Shown here one piece after another: positions 1 to 8,738 of a DNA stretch of 64,000 bases (positions are counted from its first letter, which is position 1; each line of letters starts with the position of its first letter). The position numbers and the translations under genes were made by a program. The DNA is taken from assembly GCA_027452245.1 (NCBI GenBank), contig DAIDGW010000029.1:1-64000 (forward strand). Direction: 5' to 3'. This stretch comes from Acidobacteriaceae bacterium. GTDB lineage: Bacteria > Acidobacteriota > Terriglobia > Terriglobales > Acidobacteriaceae. The notes below the pieces were generated by a model. That model saw only the letters and a program-made list of their open reading frames with translations. It did no database searches and was not told the origin of the DNA.

Positions 1-9
1 CGGTCGCCT

Positions 10-66
10 TGGTTGTGTGCGCAAGTCACTCCGGCCTACGGCCTACGCGACTTGCGCACACAACCA
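10..66. repeat. Long perfect inverted repeat (hairpin) downstream of ssb
   Basis: Two 18-base arms (10-27 and 49-66) are perfect reverse complements. They flank a 21-base loop that itself contains the repeated word GGCCTAC. The element lies 70 bases past the ssb stop codon. No T-run follows it in the ssb direction, so it is not a classical intrinsic terminator. A REP-like element, a transcript-end stabiliser or a remnant of a mobile repeat are all possible. Confidence 0.65.
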
Positions 67-135
67 GACAATGGATCGGAAGCTCTCAGAGACAGGCCTA
101 CAAAGACAAACTGGACACTCCAACAAAACCACGGA

Positions 136-606
136 TTAGAAGGGAATATCTTCGTCGGTGATGGGGCTGGAGCCGGCAGCCTCGTGTTCGGGGACGCGCT
201 GGTCGAAGTTGTTTCCGCCGGCGGACGCACCGCGGGAACTGCCACCAGACTCTGATCCGCCTTCGCCGCGTCCGCCCAGCAGAACCAGATCGTTGGCCAC
301 GACTTCGGTCATGTATTTTTTCTGGCTCGTCTGCTTGTCTTCCCACGAGCGGGTTTGCAGGCGTCCTTCGATGTAAACCTTGCCGCCCTTTTTCAAGTAT
401 TCTCCGGCAATTTCGGCGAGACGCGACCATAGGACGACGTTGTGCCATTCGGTGCGGTCTTGCCATTCTCCACTCTTGTCTTTGAAGCGCTCGTTCGTGG
501 CCAGGGTAAGCTTTGCCACGGGTGTGCCTTGGGGTGTGTATTTTACTTCCGGATCTTTCCCCAGATTTCCAATCAAAATGACTTTGTTGACGCTTTTTCC
601 TGCCAT
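136..606 (-). CDS. ssb: Single-stranded DNA-binding protein
   Basis: This is the 156-residue SSB that coats single-stranded DNA during replication, repair and recombination. Residues 1-110 form the OB-fold, opening with the family-typical [20 protein letters not shown] and including WHNVVLW and YIEGRL. A Gly/Ser-rich flexible linker follows, then the acidic tip DEDIPF, which docks partner proteins. Length and both ends match the bacterial family. The ATG start is preceded by GAGGAG about 8 bases upstream. It is transcribed alone, after the DUF420 gene on the same strand with a gap of about 135 bases. Confidence 0.97.
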   Translation of the reverse strand: MAGKSVNKVILIGNLGKDPEVKYTPQGTPVAKLTLATNERFKDKSGEWQDRTEWHNVVLWSRLAEIAGEYLKKGGKVYIEGRLQTRSWEDKQTSQKKYMTEVVANDLVLLGGRGEGGSESGGSSRGASAGGNNFDQRVPEHEAAGSSPITDEDIPF

Positions 607-741
607 CGCAGTGCTCCTCGCAGGGGTTCACTATAACAGAATCGCAGGTGCTAAAAAGGCGCGGCAGGACACAAACTGGGCGGCGGAGTTCCGTTTCGGA
701 AATGCGGCTCATCGCGACAGCAGAGGACAACCAAGCACGAT

Positions 742-1176
742 TCAGGAGTGCGGGAACCAGTGGTAGAGCATGAAGTAGACGACTACCCCGGTGATGGAGA
801 CGTACATCCAGAGCGGCCATGTCCAGCGCGCGACGGCCCGATGCATGCGGTAACGTCCGGCGAGGCCGCGGATCAAAGTCACAATGACCAGAGGCACAAT
901 TATGATTGCCAGCAAGATGTGCGAGATCAGGATGCTGAAGTAAACCGGCCGAATCCAGCCCGTGCCTAAAAAGAGGATGTTGCCGACGTGGTAGTGGAAA
1001 TAAAGATAGCAGCCCAGGAAGAGGCTTGAGGCGATGACGGCGCCGAGCATGCAGGCGCGGTGGGCGAGGATGCGTTTCCTGGAAATGAAGTATCGACCGG
1101 TCAGCAGCAGAGCGGCGCTGGTGCCATTCAGCGTGGCATTCAGAGCTGGGAAATAAGCGTACTGTTCAGCGATCAA
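742..1176 (-). CDS. DUF420 family membrane protein (cytochrome oxidase assembly, CtaM-like)
   Basis: A 144-residue integral membrane protein with four hydrophobic segments. It carries the family hallmarks LPALNATLNGTSA-like near the N-terminus, HR after the first helix, and a C-terminal MYVSITGVVVYFMLYHWFP. DUF420 proteins (YozB/CtaM) are needed for maturation of heme-copper oxidases. The open frame runs far upstream, but the upstream part is a shadow of the permease gene. The likely start is TTG at 1176, whose bases overlap the permease TGA (TTGA), suggesting translational coupling. The neighbouring exporter and heme A synthase fit an oxidase-assembly operon. Confidence 0.85.
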   Translation of the reverse strand: MIAEQYAYFPALNATLNGTSAALLLTGRYFISRKRILAHRACMLGAVIASSLFLGCYLYFHYHVGNILFLGTGWIRPVYFSILISHILLAIIIVPLVIVTLIRGLAGRYRMHRAVARWTWPLWMYVSITGVVVYFMLYHWFPHS

Positions 1177-2003
1177 GCAGCGGGCCTCGTGGTGCGGCGA
1201 TTTGCCATCAGGAAAGCAAGACCAAACATCACCAGCGAGAACAAGACCAAAGTTGCCACCGAAGATGACAAGGGAAAGGTTGTTTCGGTGCCGGGATAAA
1301 GAAGTATGCGGAGGGCATCGATGCCATAAGTCAAAGGATTGATGCGCATCAGCCAGCGAATCCATCCCGAGGCGCCGGACATCGGAAACAGAGCGCCGGA
1401 AACGAGCCAGAGCGGGATGAGGAACAGATTCACGATGCCGTGGAATGCCTGCGAAGAATCGAGCGGCCAGGCGATGGCAAATCCAAGAGCCGTGAGGGCG
1501 AATGAGACGAGAAACACCACCACGAAGACGAGCAGAACCTGCGTCAAGGTTACGTGAATGCCCGCAAAGGGCGCGAACACGAGAAATAACATGCCCTGAA
1601 TGGCGGAGAGAGTTGTGCCTCCGAGGACCTTGCCAAGAACGATCGAAGAGCGGGGAACTGGCGCGACGAGCACGGAGAGCAGGAATCCTTCCTTGCGGTC
1701 TTCGATGACGGACATCATGGTGAAAATCGAAGTGAAGAGCACAATCATGATCAGCGCGCCGGGGTAGAAGTAATCCAGATAGGCATTTTGTCCGGGAGCA
1801 TCGCTGGAGTGGAAGGATGTACCGAAACCCGAGCCGATGACCAGCCAAAAAACCAGCGGGGATGCAAGCACGCCGATGACGCGCGTGGTCTGGCGGTAGA
1901 AGCGCACGATTTCACGCAACCACAAAGTGAAGGCCGGGAGCAGAACTCCCGTGGATACCGGTACGCTCGCCGTACGGCTTAATGCGGTTGTCTGAGTTGC
2001 CAC
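1173..2003 (-). CDS. ABC-2 type transporter permease
   Basis: About 276 residues with six predicted membrane helices and the ABC-2 membrane-domain layout. It has a cytoplasmic IEDRKEGFLLSVLVAPVPRSSIVLGK segment between helices 2 and 3 (the ABC2 signature region) and a late NPLTYGIDALR motif. It would form the channel for the ATPase encoded immediately upstream. The frame is open further upstream, but that part overlaps the ATPase tail. A GTG at 2003, 7 bases after the ATPase stop, gives the expected N-terminus. Substrate unknown. Its position between the heme A synthase and DUF420 genes suggests a role in respiratory-complex biogenesis (inference). Confidence 0.88.
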   Translation of the reverse strand: MATQTTALSRTASVPVSTGVLLPAFTLWLREIVRFYRQTTRVIGVLASPLVFWLVIGSGFGTSFHSSDAPGQNAYLDYFYPGALIMIVLFTSIFTMMSVIEDRKEGFLLSVLVAPVPRSSIVLGKVLGGTTLSAIQGMLFLVFAPFAGIHVTLTQVLLVFVVVFLVSFALTALGFAIAWPLDSSQAFHGIVNLFLIPLWLVSGALFPMSGASGWIRWLMRINPLTYGIDALRILLYPGTETTFPLSSSVATLVLFSLVMFGLAFLMANRRTTRPAA

Positions 2004-2010
2004 TTCAATC

Positions 2011-3042
2011 TCACTTTCGTTTGGACTTCTTCGCGTCGGGGACGGGTTCCTGAGAGTTGTTTTCGGTCCAGAATTTGTGTCCCGTGCGGTGAATGAACAC
2101 GTCTTCGAGGGCCGGTTTGCTGACAGAGATCGCCTGAATTTCGCCGGGGAAAGCTTCCACGACATCGGTTACAAAACGGTGTCCTTCTTTGCGCTCCATG
2201 CGGACCTGATTTTCGATCACGGTAGTCTCAACTCGGAATGTGGTGCGAATGTGGGAGGCGAGGGTCTCGGCGTTCTGTGAAGCTTCTAGCGTGATGACGT
2301 CACCGCCGATTTCGCTCTTCAACTCGGCAGGAGTCCCCAGCGCGACCAGATTCCCCTCGTTCATGATGGCAAGACGATCGCAGCGCTCGGCTTCTTCCAT
2401 CAAATGCGTGGTCACGAGAACCGATACGTGTTCTTCATCCCGCAGGATCTGAAGATATTGCCAGAGGTCGCGGCGGGCGCCGGGATCGAGTCCGGTGGTG
2501 GGTTCGTCCAGCAGCAAAACGCCGGGATGATGGAGCAATCCTTTGGCGAGTTCGATGCGGCGCTGCATGCCGCCGGAGAAGGTTTCCACGCGCTCTTTGG
2601 CGCGATCGGCTAATCCCACGCGCCCCAGGATTTCATCAATGCGCCGACTAAGAGTGCTGCCGCGGAGGCCGTAGAGATGTCCCTGATGCCAGAGATTTTC
2701 GTAGGCAGTGAGTTTGGAATCGACACTCTGCGCCTGAAACACGACGCCGATCCGGCGCCGAAGCTGAGCCGGTTCGCGGGCGACATCGAAGCCCATGAGA
2801 AGGGCGCGCCCTCCTGTCGGGACCATGAGTGTGGAAAGAATACGGAACAGCGTCGTTTTTCCGCTGCCGTTGGGCCCGAGCAATCCGAAAAGCTCCGCGG
2901 GACGAACATCGAATGAGACGCCGTTCAAGGCGGTGCGGCTCTCGTAACGGTGCACGATGTTCTGCACGGAAATTACGGCCGCGCCGGCGACGACGTCAGT
3001 GTCGGGACTGAGATCAGCAAGTGCAGAAATTCTGGAAGACAA
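2011..3042 (-). CDS. ABC transporter ATP-binding protein (DrrA/CcmA type)
   Basis: A 343-residue ATPase subunit. It has Walker A GLLGPNGSGKTT, signature FSGGMQRRIELAKGL, Walker B VLLLDEPTTGLDP and the H-loop TTHLMEEAERCDR. The extra C-terminal domain of about 100 residues is typical of DrrA-like export ATPases. The start is TTG at 3042, preceded by GGGGAG nine bases upstream. It pairs with the ABC-2 permease just downstream and follows heme A synthase with a gap of about 75 bases. It energises an exporter of unknown substrate at the cytoplasmic membrane. Confidence 0.92.
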   Translation of the reverse strand: MSSRISALADLSPDTDVVAGAAVISVQNIVHRYESRTALNGVSFDVRPAELFGLLGPNGSGKTTLFRILSTLMVPTGGRALLMGFDVAREPAQLRRRIGVVFQAQSVDSKLTAYENLWHQGHLYGLRGSTLSRRIDEILGRVGLADRAKERVETFSGGMQRRIELAKGLLHHPGVLLLDEPTTGLDPGARRDLWQYLQILRDEEHVSVLVTTHLMEEAERCDRLAIMNEGNLVALGTPAELKSEIGGDVITLEASQNAETLASHIRTTFRVETTVIENQVRMERKEGHRFVTDVVEAFPGEIQAISVSKPALEDVFIHRTGHKFWTENNSQEPVPDAKKSKRK

Positions 3043-3116
3043 GTGGGCGAACTCCCCGGGAATTAGCTCCTAATAGTTTACGACATTAAGGCAGCAAGAG
3101 TTTGCAGCCAGTCGCA

Positions 3117-4106
3117 TTACGCGACGGATGCATCGCGCTGCGCCTGCGGCACCCGCTCTTCGAAAGCGACCGGAACATGGCGCCATACCTGAATCGCCAA
3201 AACCACAGTCGTGGCCAACAGTAGCGCGCCCACGGCGACGTGAACGACGGTGGAAACGACCATCGGAAGTTCAGGTTGCACCGCGTCTTTGCCCCATTCC
3301 ACTCGGGTCTGAAAAGCGAGGAATCCGAGGCCAAGCTGAGTGATCAACAAAGAAAGCATCAGGATCGCGGGACGGCGGACAGCCTCAATATGCGAATAGA
3401 TCGAGAGAGCGCGGATGGCGGTCCAAGCCAGGACGAAAGAGACCACGACAGCGTTCAGAACGTGGGGCCACCAACTCATGCCATGGTGACGGAACATGGC
3501 TCCGAGCAGCAGTTGCACATACAACACCAAAATCGAAAGCAGGGTCAGAGTGAACAGGGTTGGCTTGCGTCCATCGAATTCGACGCACGGATGTTCTTCA
3601 ATCCACTGGCGACCCGTGAACATGGCCATCACGACGGCGATGCAGAAAAAAGTTTGGGCCACGGCTGCATGGGCCGAGGAGACCGCCGGGGGCAGATAAA
3701 AGAGAACCGTCAACCCGCCGAGAACTCCCTGAACGACGACGGTACCGACGGCCACCAGTCCGAGGATTCGCATCCAGCGGCGCTTGTCGACCTTCCATGT
3801 CCAGATGGCAAGGATGATGGTGAGCAAGCCTGCAACCTGCGCAATCATACGGTGCGTGTGCTCGAATTTAACGCCGCCAACAAGTTTCGGGATTTTGTAC
3901 CAGGAACCGAAGGAAGTTGGCCAGTCGGGAACCGAAAGCCCCGCGTCGTTGCTGGTCACCAGGGCACCGGCAACAATAAGAAGAAAGGTCCAGCACGCGA
4001 GAATGACGGCGAAACGGTGATGCCGTGGATTGTAAGTTGTTTCGATGGCTTTCAGGGTAGTGCTCCCGGAGAGGGGTTGGCGCGACGACCTGCTGCCGTG
4101 CTTCAT
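3117..4106 (-). CDS. ctaA: Heme A synthase (COX15/CtaA family)
   Basis: A membrane enzyme of about 329 residues that oxidises the C8 methyl of heme O to the formyl of heme A for aa3-type oxidases. About eight hydrophobic helices are visible. The conserved heme-ligand histidines appear as EHTHRM, SSAHAA, WWPHVL and TVVHVAVG in the expected order, and the N-terminal signature VTSNDAGLSVPDWP is present. The first ATG lacks a clear ribosome site. A start some 17 codons later, near a GGGAG, is possible. The downstream ABC exporter and DUF420 genes, and the subunit III gene near 34 kb, support an aa3-type terminal oxidase. Confidence 0.93.
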   Translation of the reverse strand: MKHGSRSSRQPLSGSTTLKAIETTYNPRHHRFAVILACWTFLLIVAGALVTSNDAGLSVPDWPTSFGSWYKIPKLVGGVKFEHTHRMIAQVAGLLTIILAIWTWKVDKRRWMRILGLVAVGTVVVQGVLGGLTVLFYLPPAVSSAHAAVAQTFFCIAVVMAMFTGRQWIEEHPCVEFDGRKPTLFTLTLLSILVLYVQLLLGAMFRHHGMSWWPHVLNAVVVSFVLAWTAIRALSIYSHIEAVRRPAILMLSLLITQLGLGFLAFQTRVEWGKDAVQPELPMVVSTVVHVAVGALLLATTVVLAIQVWRHVPVAFEERVPQAQRDASVA

Positions 4107-4169
4107 GGAGCGAGGATTTCGCTCCGCGAAAGGTCATTTTAGCAAAGATGTGGCGCAGCGGAAGAGGGA

Positions 4170-4946
4170 CTAATCTCCGTTCGGGGACTTGAAGGCTTCG
4201 TCGACCGTTTTGTTTTCCTTGGGTGCTAAGGTGATCTGCTGATCCAGTTCACCGAGCTTCTCGTGGACAAATGCAAGCGTGTAGGTACCGGGCGGCAAAC
4301 CGTTGATTTCGTACTTACCGGCAGAGTCAGTGACTGCGAAGAATGGATTGCTAACGACGTTGATATACATCCGCATCCATGGGTGCAGGTTGCACTTCAT
4401 GGGCATCATGATTTCCTGGTTGGCGAAGCGCTGTTGAATTGCAGGGGAAGATGTCGTTTCGGAAATATTCCATTCGCGATTGTGCTTGGGCATCGGATGG
4501 ATATTGTGGGTAGTGGCATCGTCATTCCTGATCTGGATGGTCTGTCCAGTCATGGCGGCGAGAACGTGGGGGTGATAACGGCATCCGCGTTGATCAATGA
4601 TGACCGGAGTCGATGGAGGCATGAAGGTCCGGTTTCCCAAACCATCTTTTATGTACACCAAGACATTGGCCAGGTTTCCGTTGGAAACGACGAGCATCTC
4701 GCCTTGATTGCTACCCGTGCAGGCCGGGTCCTGGCTCATGTCGATCTTTTTTGGTGCGGGCACCGGGCCGTCGAACCTAATAGTTCCGCTGACGCTGGCT
4801 ACGGTTGCTGGATCTATGGGCGTGGACGTAGCCGTCGTGGATGCCTGCCGTTGCGCTGCCGTGTTCGAGGACTGGTTCGTGTTACAGGATGAAATCAGCA
4901 GCAGAACGGGCAGAAGCAGAATTACAAATGAAGGTGTTTTACTCAT
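4170..4946 (-). CDS. Cupredoxin-like lipoprotein with carboxypeptidase-regulatory-like domain
   Basis: 258 residues. It has a lipoprotein signal peptide ending in the lipobox LISSC, a Ser/Thr-rich linker, and a beta-sandwich region with TTHNIHPMPK and MKCNLHPWMRMY. The His, Cys-x-x-His and Met spacing looks like a type 1 copper site of the plastocyanin/azurin fold. A C-terminal carboxypeptidase-regulatory-like domain (GKYEINGLPPGTYTLAFVHE) follows. Probably anchored to a membrane facing the periplasm. It lies between the oxidase-assembly genes and the dehydrogenase gene, so copper or electron transfer is plausible, but its function is not established from sequence. Confidence 0.8.
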   Translation of the reverse strand: MSKTPSFVILLLPVLLLISSCNTNQSSNTAAQRQASTTATSTPIDPATVASVSGTIRFDGPVPAPKKIDMSQDPACTGSNQGEMLVVSNGNLANVLVYIKDGLGNRTFMPPSTPVIIDQRGCRYHPHVLAAMTGQTIQIRNDDATTHNIHPMPKHNREWNISETTSSPAIQQRFANQEIMMPMKCNLHPWMRMYINVVSNPFFAVTDSAGKYEINGLPPGTYTLAFVHEKLGELDQQITLAPKENKTVDEAFKSPNGD

Positions 4947-4972
4947 GACCTCAAGGGCTCCCCAAAACTCAG

Positions 4973-6001
4973 CTAAGACACAGCAACCCCGGTCTTTTCT
5001 TTCTCCATTTCTTCGATGACCGCATCAGCGAATTCTGAGGTTCCGGCGAGGCCTCCGACGTCACGAGTGAGCTTGTCTCTGTGGCGATAGACGCGCTCAA
5101 GTGCATTGCGGATCTGCGTGGATGATTCGTGTTCGCCGAGATGACGCACCATCAGCAATGCAGACCGGAGCAATGCGGTAGGGTTCGCCAGATTCTTTCC
5201 TGCAATGTCGGGAGCCGATCCGTGAACAGCTTCGAAGATGGCGCATTCATCGCCGAGATTGGCGCTGGGCACAAATCCGAGGCCGCCAACGAATGCGGCG
5301 CAAAGATCGGAGATGATGTCGCCATAGAGATTTTCCATGACCAGAATGTCGTATTGATAGGGATTCATTACTAACTGCATGCAGGTATTGTCGACGATGT
5401 GCTCGCCATACGTAACGTCGGGGAAGTCCTTTGAGATGTTTCGGCAGCAGCGCAGAAAGAGGCCATCAGAAAGCTTCATGATATTGGCTTTGTGAATGGC
5501 ATGAACTTTCTTCCTCTTATTCTTGCGCGCGTATTCAAAGGCGAATTTCGCGATACGGGTGGAGGCTTTCTCGGTGATAATCTTCAGGCTCTCGATAACC
5601 CCGGGGACGACCTCGTGCTCAAGGCCCGAATAGAGGCTTTCGGTGTTCTCGCGGACGATGATCAGATCGACATCCGGATAGCGTGTAGGAATGTGCGGCA
5701 GATTGCGGATGGGCCGGAAATTCGCGTAAAGGTCGAACTTCTTGCGAAGGGCAACGTTGATGCTGGCAAATCCGCCACCGACCGGAGTGGTAACCGGTCC
5801 TTTGAGAGCCACATGGGTACGTTCGATCGATTCGATGACTTCCTTGGGAATATACTCGCCCGATTTCTCGTAGGCTTCTGCACCAACAGCAAATGTTTCC
5901 CACTCGAACTTCACGCCGGTGGCTTCGAGGATGCGGACGGTAGCCTTGGTGACTTCCGGGCCGATGCCGTCGCCGGGAATAAGGGTGACTTTGTGCGCCA
6001 T
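4973..6001 (-). CDS. NAD-dependent isocitrate / 3-isopropylmalate dehydrogenase family protein
   Basis: 342 residues of the decarboxylating dehydrogenase family. It starts KVTLIPGDGIGPEV and contains the substrate loop RENTESLYSGLEHEV, the KANIMK catalytic lysine segment, the metal-binding LYGDIISDLCAAFVGGLG and the nucleotide-binding EAVHGSAPDIAGK. The ENTE signature favours NAD-isocitrate dehydrogenase (TCA cycle) over isopropylmalate dehydrogenase, but homoisocitrate or tartrate dehydrogenase cannot be excluded. The frame extends 31 codons upstream. The ATG at 6001 is chosen because AGGAGA stands about 10 bases before it and the protein then starts as family members do. Confidence 0.92.
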   Translation of the reverse strand: MAHKVTLIPGDGIGPEVTKATVRILEATGVKFEWETFAVGAEAYEKSGEYIPKEVIESIERTHVALKGPVTTPVGGGFASINVALRKKFDLYANFRPIRNLPHIPTRYPDVDLIIVRENTESLYSGLEHEVVPGVIESLKIITEKASTRIAKFAFEYARKNKRKKVHAIHKANIMKLSDGLFLRCCRNISKDFPDVTYGEHIVDNTCMQLVMNPYQYDILVMENLYGDIISDLCAAFVGGLGFVPSANLGDECAIFEAVHGSAPDIAGKNLANPTALLRSALLMVRHLGEHESSTQIRNALERVYRHRDKLTRDVGGLAGTSEFADAVIEEMEKEKTGVAVS

Positions 6002-6106
6002 TTGCGAATCTCGTCTCCTGAAATGTTTTCTCAGTATCCGCGAAACAGAGGTTTCGGCAGGTTGTGAATGGGACGGTACGAACGACCGTCCCACAGAGAG
6101 CTTGTG

Positions 6107-6562
6107 CTATTTGGTTTTGACCAGGTCCTTCAGTTCATTCATGAATTCCTTCACGTCTTTGAAGTCGAGGTAGACGGAAGCGAACCGCACGTAGGCAACT
6201 TTGTCGTAGCGGCGCAGACGGCTCATGATCAACTCACCGATCTCGCTGGTTTTCCGCTCCCGCTCCGGCGAATCGATGACAAACGATTCCGCTTCGTTGA
6301 CGATCTGCTCGAGCTTACCCATGGGAACCGGACGTTTTTCGCAGGCCCGGAGCAATCCATTCAGCACCTTTTGGCGGTCAAATTTCTCGCGACGCCCGTC
6401 TTTCTTGACCACCATGTAAGGAATTTCGTCGATGCGTTCGTAGGTGGTGAAGCGCTTGCCGCATTTCAGACACTCGCGCCGGCGGCGAATCGACTCCGCT
6501 TCCTTGCTTTCGCGAGAGTCCACCACCTTGTCATTAGCAAATCCGCAAAAAGGACATTTCAT
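6107..6562 (-). CDS. nrdR: Transcriptional repressor NrdR
   Basis: Zinc-ribbon plus ATP-cone repressor of ribonucleotide reductase genes. Cys3, Cys6, Cys31 and Cys34 form the ribbon (MKCPFCG and CLKCGKRFTTYE). The ATP-cone VVKKDGRREKFDRQKVLNGL follows. The length of 151 residues is normal. An in-frame TTG 15 bases upstream (6577), preceded by GGGAG, would add MATSA. The ATG at 6562 matches the family start. It senses dATP/ATP to repress NrdR-box promoters. No ribonucleotide reductase gene is visible here. Confidence 0.95.
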   Translation of the reverse strand: MKCPFCGFANDKVVDSRESKEAESIRRRRECLKCGKRFTTYERIDEIPYMVVKKDGRREKFDRQKVLNGLLRACEKRPVPMGKLEQIVNEAESFVIDSPERERKTSEIGELIMSRLRRYDKVAYVRFASVYLDFKDVKEFMNELKDLVKTK

Positions 6563-6777
6563 GGCGCTGGTTGCCAACAGCCAAGTGCACTCCCATAGTT
6601 CAGAGTGCGACTGGACTGGATTGTGGGCAACCTAAAATTGTAACAGTTGAGGACGGAGGCCATTCGAACAGCGGCCAAGAGGTGTCGAGAGCAGCAATTC
6701 CATGATTCGCAGGCTGCGGCTGAATGTCGGTGTTATAAACATCCCAGCCGCGCCGGAGGGTAGCGATTCAGAGCGAA

Positions 6778-7056
6778 TCAGTGCTGGCCGCGATCTTCAT
6801 GATTGTGCCGCCAAGTCCAATATTGCTTCTGCTCGTCTGGAGGCAGTTTGCGGAAGTCACGATTCGGATCATGATGGGTATCGCGCGCCCAGGAACGGTA
6901 ATTGTCTTCTTCCTGATGGTTCCAGACATGGTAGTCGGTATAGTAGGGATCGTAGACACGATAGTAGTGATGGCCCCCGCAGCCAGTCCCAACCATTGAA
7001 CTTCCAAGTGCTAAAGCAAACCACCAGAGGGTGAAAAGCCCCGCAGTTTTGCGCAT
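6778..7056 (-). CDS. Small secreted, Tyr/His-rich protein of unknown function
   Basis: 92 residues. A hydrophobic signal peptide ends near VGTGCGG (possible lipoprotein cysteine). A short hydrophilic tail rich in Tyr, His, Asp and Arg follows (HHYYRVYDPYYTDYH). I do not recognise a domain. Small exported proteins of this composition are common in this kind of genome. It lies alone, with about 215 bases between it and nrdR. A function is not assigned. Confidence 0.6.
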   Translation of the reverse strand: MRKTAGLFTLWWFALALGSSMVGTGCGGHHYYRVYDPYYTDYHVWNHQEEDNYRSWARDTHHDPNRDFRKLPPDEQKQYWTWRHNHEDRGQH

Positions 7057-7233
7057 AAATCCTCCAGATCAAGTTCGTTGCCAGTCTGAAAGGAACCGTT
7101 GCGTGCGGACGCCGGGAAAAGGGAGGGGAGGGCCCGGCGGATCTTTCGAGGAGTGTTTCATTTCATTTCGTTTACTTTTCAAATCGGTCACCTTGTATTA
7201 CACTTCCATTTCGAGATCGTTTGGAGAGTACGT

Positions 7234-8418
7234 TTGGCGAACCCCCTGCTTTCACTGCTGCAGCTGTCCTCGGAGGAAAAGAGTGCGCGCGGTCTTGAAT
7301 ATACTCCCCGGGAAATCGATCAGCAGCCGGAAACCTGGAAAACCACGTACGGGCGGTGCGTAAGCGTCGCACCTCAAACCGAAGAGTTTTTGCGCCGCGC
7401 AGGGTTGGGGAGGGGGACGCCCCCGGTCGTTTATTTATCCGGGGCGGGAACCTCGGACTATGTCGGCCGAGGTCTCGTGCATCTGCTTCGGCGGCAGTGG
7501 AAATGCGACGTGTGGGCGCTGGCATCGACGACGTTATTGACTGACTTTGAAAGCTATCACCAGCCGGGGAAGCCTTACCTTTGGATATCGTTTTCGCGTT
7601 CCGGGCAGAGTCCGGAAGGGGTGGCGCTGCTGCAACAGGCGCTCGATGGCCACGCCAATATTCGTCACATCGTAATCACTTGCAACGAGCAGGGAACCAT
7701 GGCGCGCATCTGCCGCGACAATCCCGAGCGGGCCTGCGCGGTGGTGCTCGACGACGCGACGAACGACCGCGGCTTGGCGATGACCAGTTCCTTCACCAAT
7801 ATGATGATCGCCGGGCAGTGCCTGGGACATTTGAAGTGCCTGCCGCAATATGGTTCGATTCTGGAAGAGATGATCGAGGCGGCAAAGCATTTCCTGCCGG
7901 TGGCTGCCGAGACCGCCGAAGCTATCGCTGACCGGGAGAGTACGCGGGCGTGTTTTGTAGGAACCGGCGCGTTGCGCGCGGTGGCTGAGGAAAGCGCCTT
8001 GAAGCTGGTCGAGCTCACTGGTGGTCACGTGGCTACACTGTCGGAGTCGGCACTGGGCCTGCGCCACGGACCGATGTCGATTCTCGACGGCCCCACGCTG
8101 CTGGTGGCGTTTCTTTCGAGCGATCCGCGGCGGCGGGCTTATGAGCGGGATCTGCTGGAAGAAATCGCGCGCAAACGTCTGGCAATGGTGCGTGCGACGA
8201 TTAGCGTGAAGGGAACCGAGGATCCCGGATCTCTGGTCGACTTTCCTCTTTCGCTCGATCTGCCAACAGATATCGCGGATGACTATCGCGTGCCCGTAGA
8301 CATCATTTTCGGGCAGCTATTGGGGCTCATGTCGTCCGTGAAGTACGGACTGATGCCCGATCGCCCAAGCCCGGGCGGAACCATCACCCGTGTAGTTGCC
8401 CCAATTCGCATCCATTAA
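7234..8418 (+). CDS. SIS-domain sugar isomerase, AgaS-like
   Basis: About 394 residues with two SIS (sugar isomerase) domains. The first contains YLSGAGTSDYVGRGL and SFSRSGQSPEG; the second contains CFVGTGALRAVAEESALKLVELTGG and LGLRHGP. This matches AgaS/GlmS-isomerase-type proteins, which deaminate/isomerise galactosamine- or tagatose-6-phosphate. The open frame is longer, but a TTG at 7234 with GGAGAG seven bases upstream gives the family N-terminus and length. It is monocistronic, with no sugar transporter beside it. A PfkB kinase and DeoR regulator that could belong to the same pathway lie 33 kb away (inference). Confidence 0.85.
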   Translation: MANPLLSLLQLSSEEKSARGLEYTPREIDQQPETWKTTYGRCVSVAPQTEEFLRRAGLGRGTPPVVYLSGAGTSDYVGRGLVHLLRRQWKCDVWALASTTLLTDFESYHQPGKPYLWISFSRSGQSPEGVALLQQALDGHANIRHIVITCNEQGTMARICRDNPERACAVVLDDATNDRGLAMTSSFTNMMIAGQCLGHLKCLPQYGSILEEMIEAAKHFLPVAAETAEAIADRESTRACFVGTGALRAVAEESALKLVELTGGHVATLSESALGLRHGPMSILDGPTLLVAFLSSDPRRRAYERDLLEEIARKRLAMVRATISVKGTEDPGSLVDFPLSLDLPTDIADDYRVPVDIIFGQLLGLMSSVKYGLMPDRPSPGGTITRVVAPIRIH

Positions 8419-8648
8419 CCACAAAAGTTCCCAGACTGAAGAACTAGGCGAGAGGACGAGTCGCCTGCACGATGTTGTCAAACGCCCGATTGCACGTTTC
8501 GCATTGATGTCGCCGATTCTATGAGGCACCATCTCCTGTGCATCTCTGTGCGATACTGACTCTGGTTTGGAGGCTTCTTGACACATCCTGTCTGTGTGCG
8601 GCGGTATGGACGTGTTTGAGCGACCGATTCAGCTATGCAATCTCTTTA

Positions 8649-8738
8649 GCCGGGATGGCGAAATTGGCAGACGCAGCGGACTTAAAATCCGCAGGGCCCA
8701 AAAGGCCTGTGGGGGTTCGATTCCCCCTCCCGGCACCA
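8649..8738 (+). tRNA. tRNA-Leu, anticodon TAA, with encoded CCA
   Basis: A type II tRNA of 87 bases plus encoded CCA. The acceptor arms are GCCGGGA (8649-8655) and TCCCGGC (8728-8734), with discriminator A and CCA at 8736-8738. The D-arm has GGCAGAC. The anticodon stem-loop is GCGGACTTAAAATCCGC with anticodon TAA. A long variable arm follows, then the T-loop GGGTTCGATTCCC. It reads UUA/UUG leucine codons. All stems close by eye. Confidence 0.97.

Noticed and set aside
98-820. A 240-codon frame across ssb
   Set aside because: Composition is Arg-rich shadow sequence of ssb in another frame, with no domain.
742-1848. A 368-codon frame beginning inside the ABC permease gene
   Set aside because: Only the last 144 codons look like a protein (DUF420); the rest is the antisense/alternate-frame shadow of the permease.
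8578-8610. TTGACA/TATGGA promoter for tRNA-Leu
   Set aside because: The spacer would be 21 bases, too long for a sigma-70 promoter.
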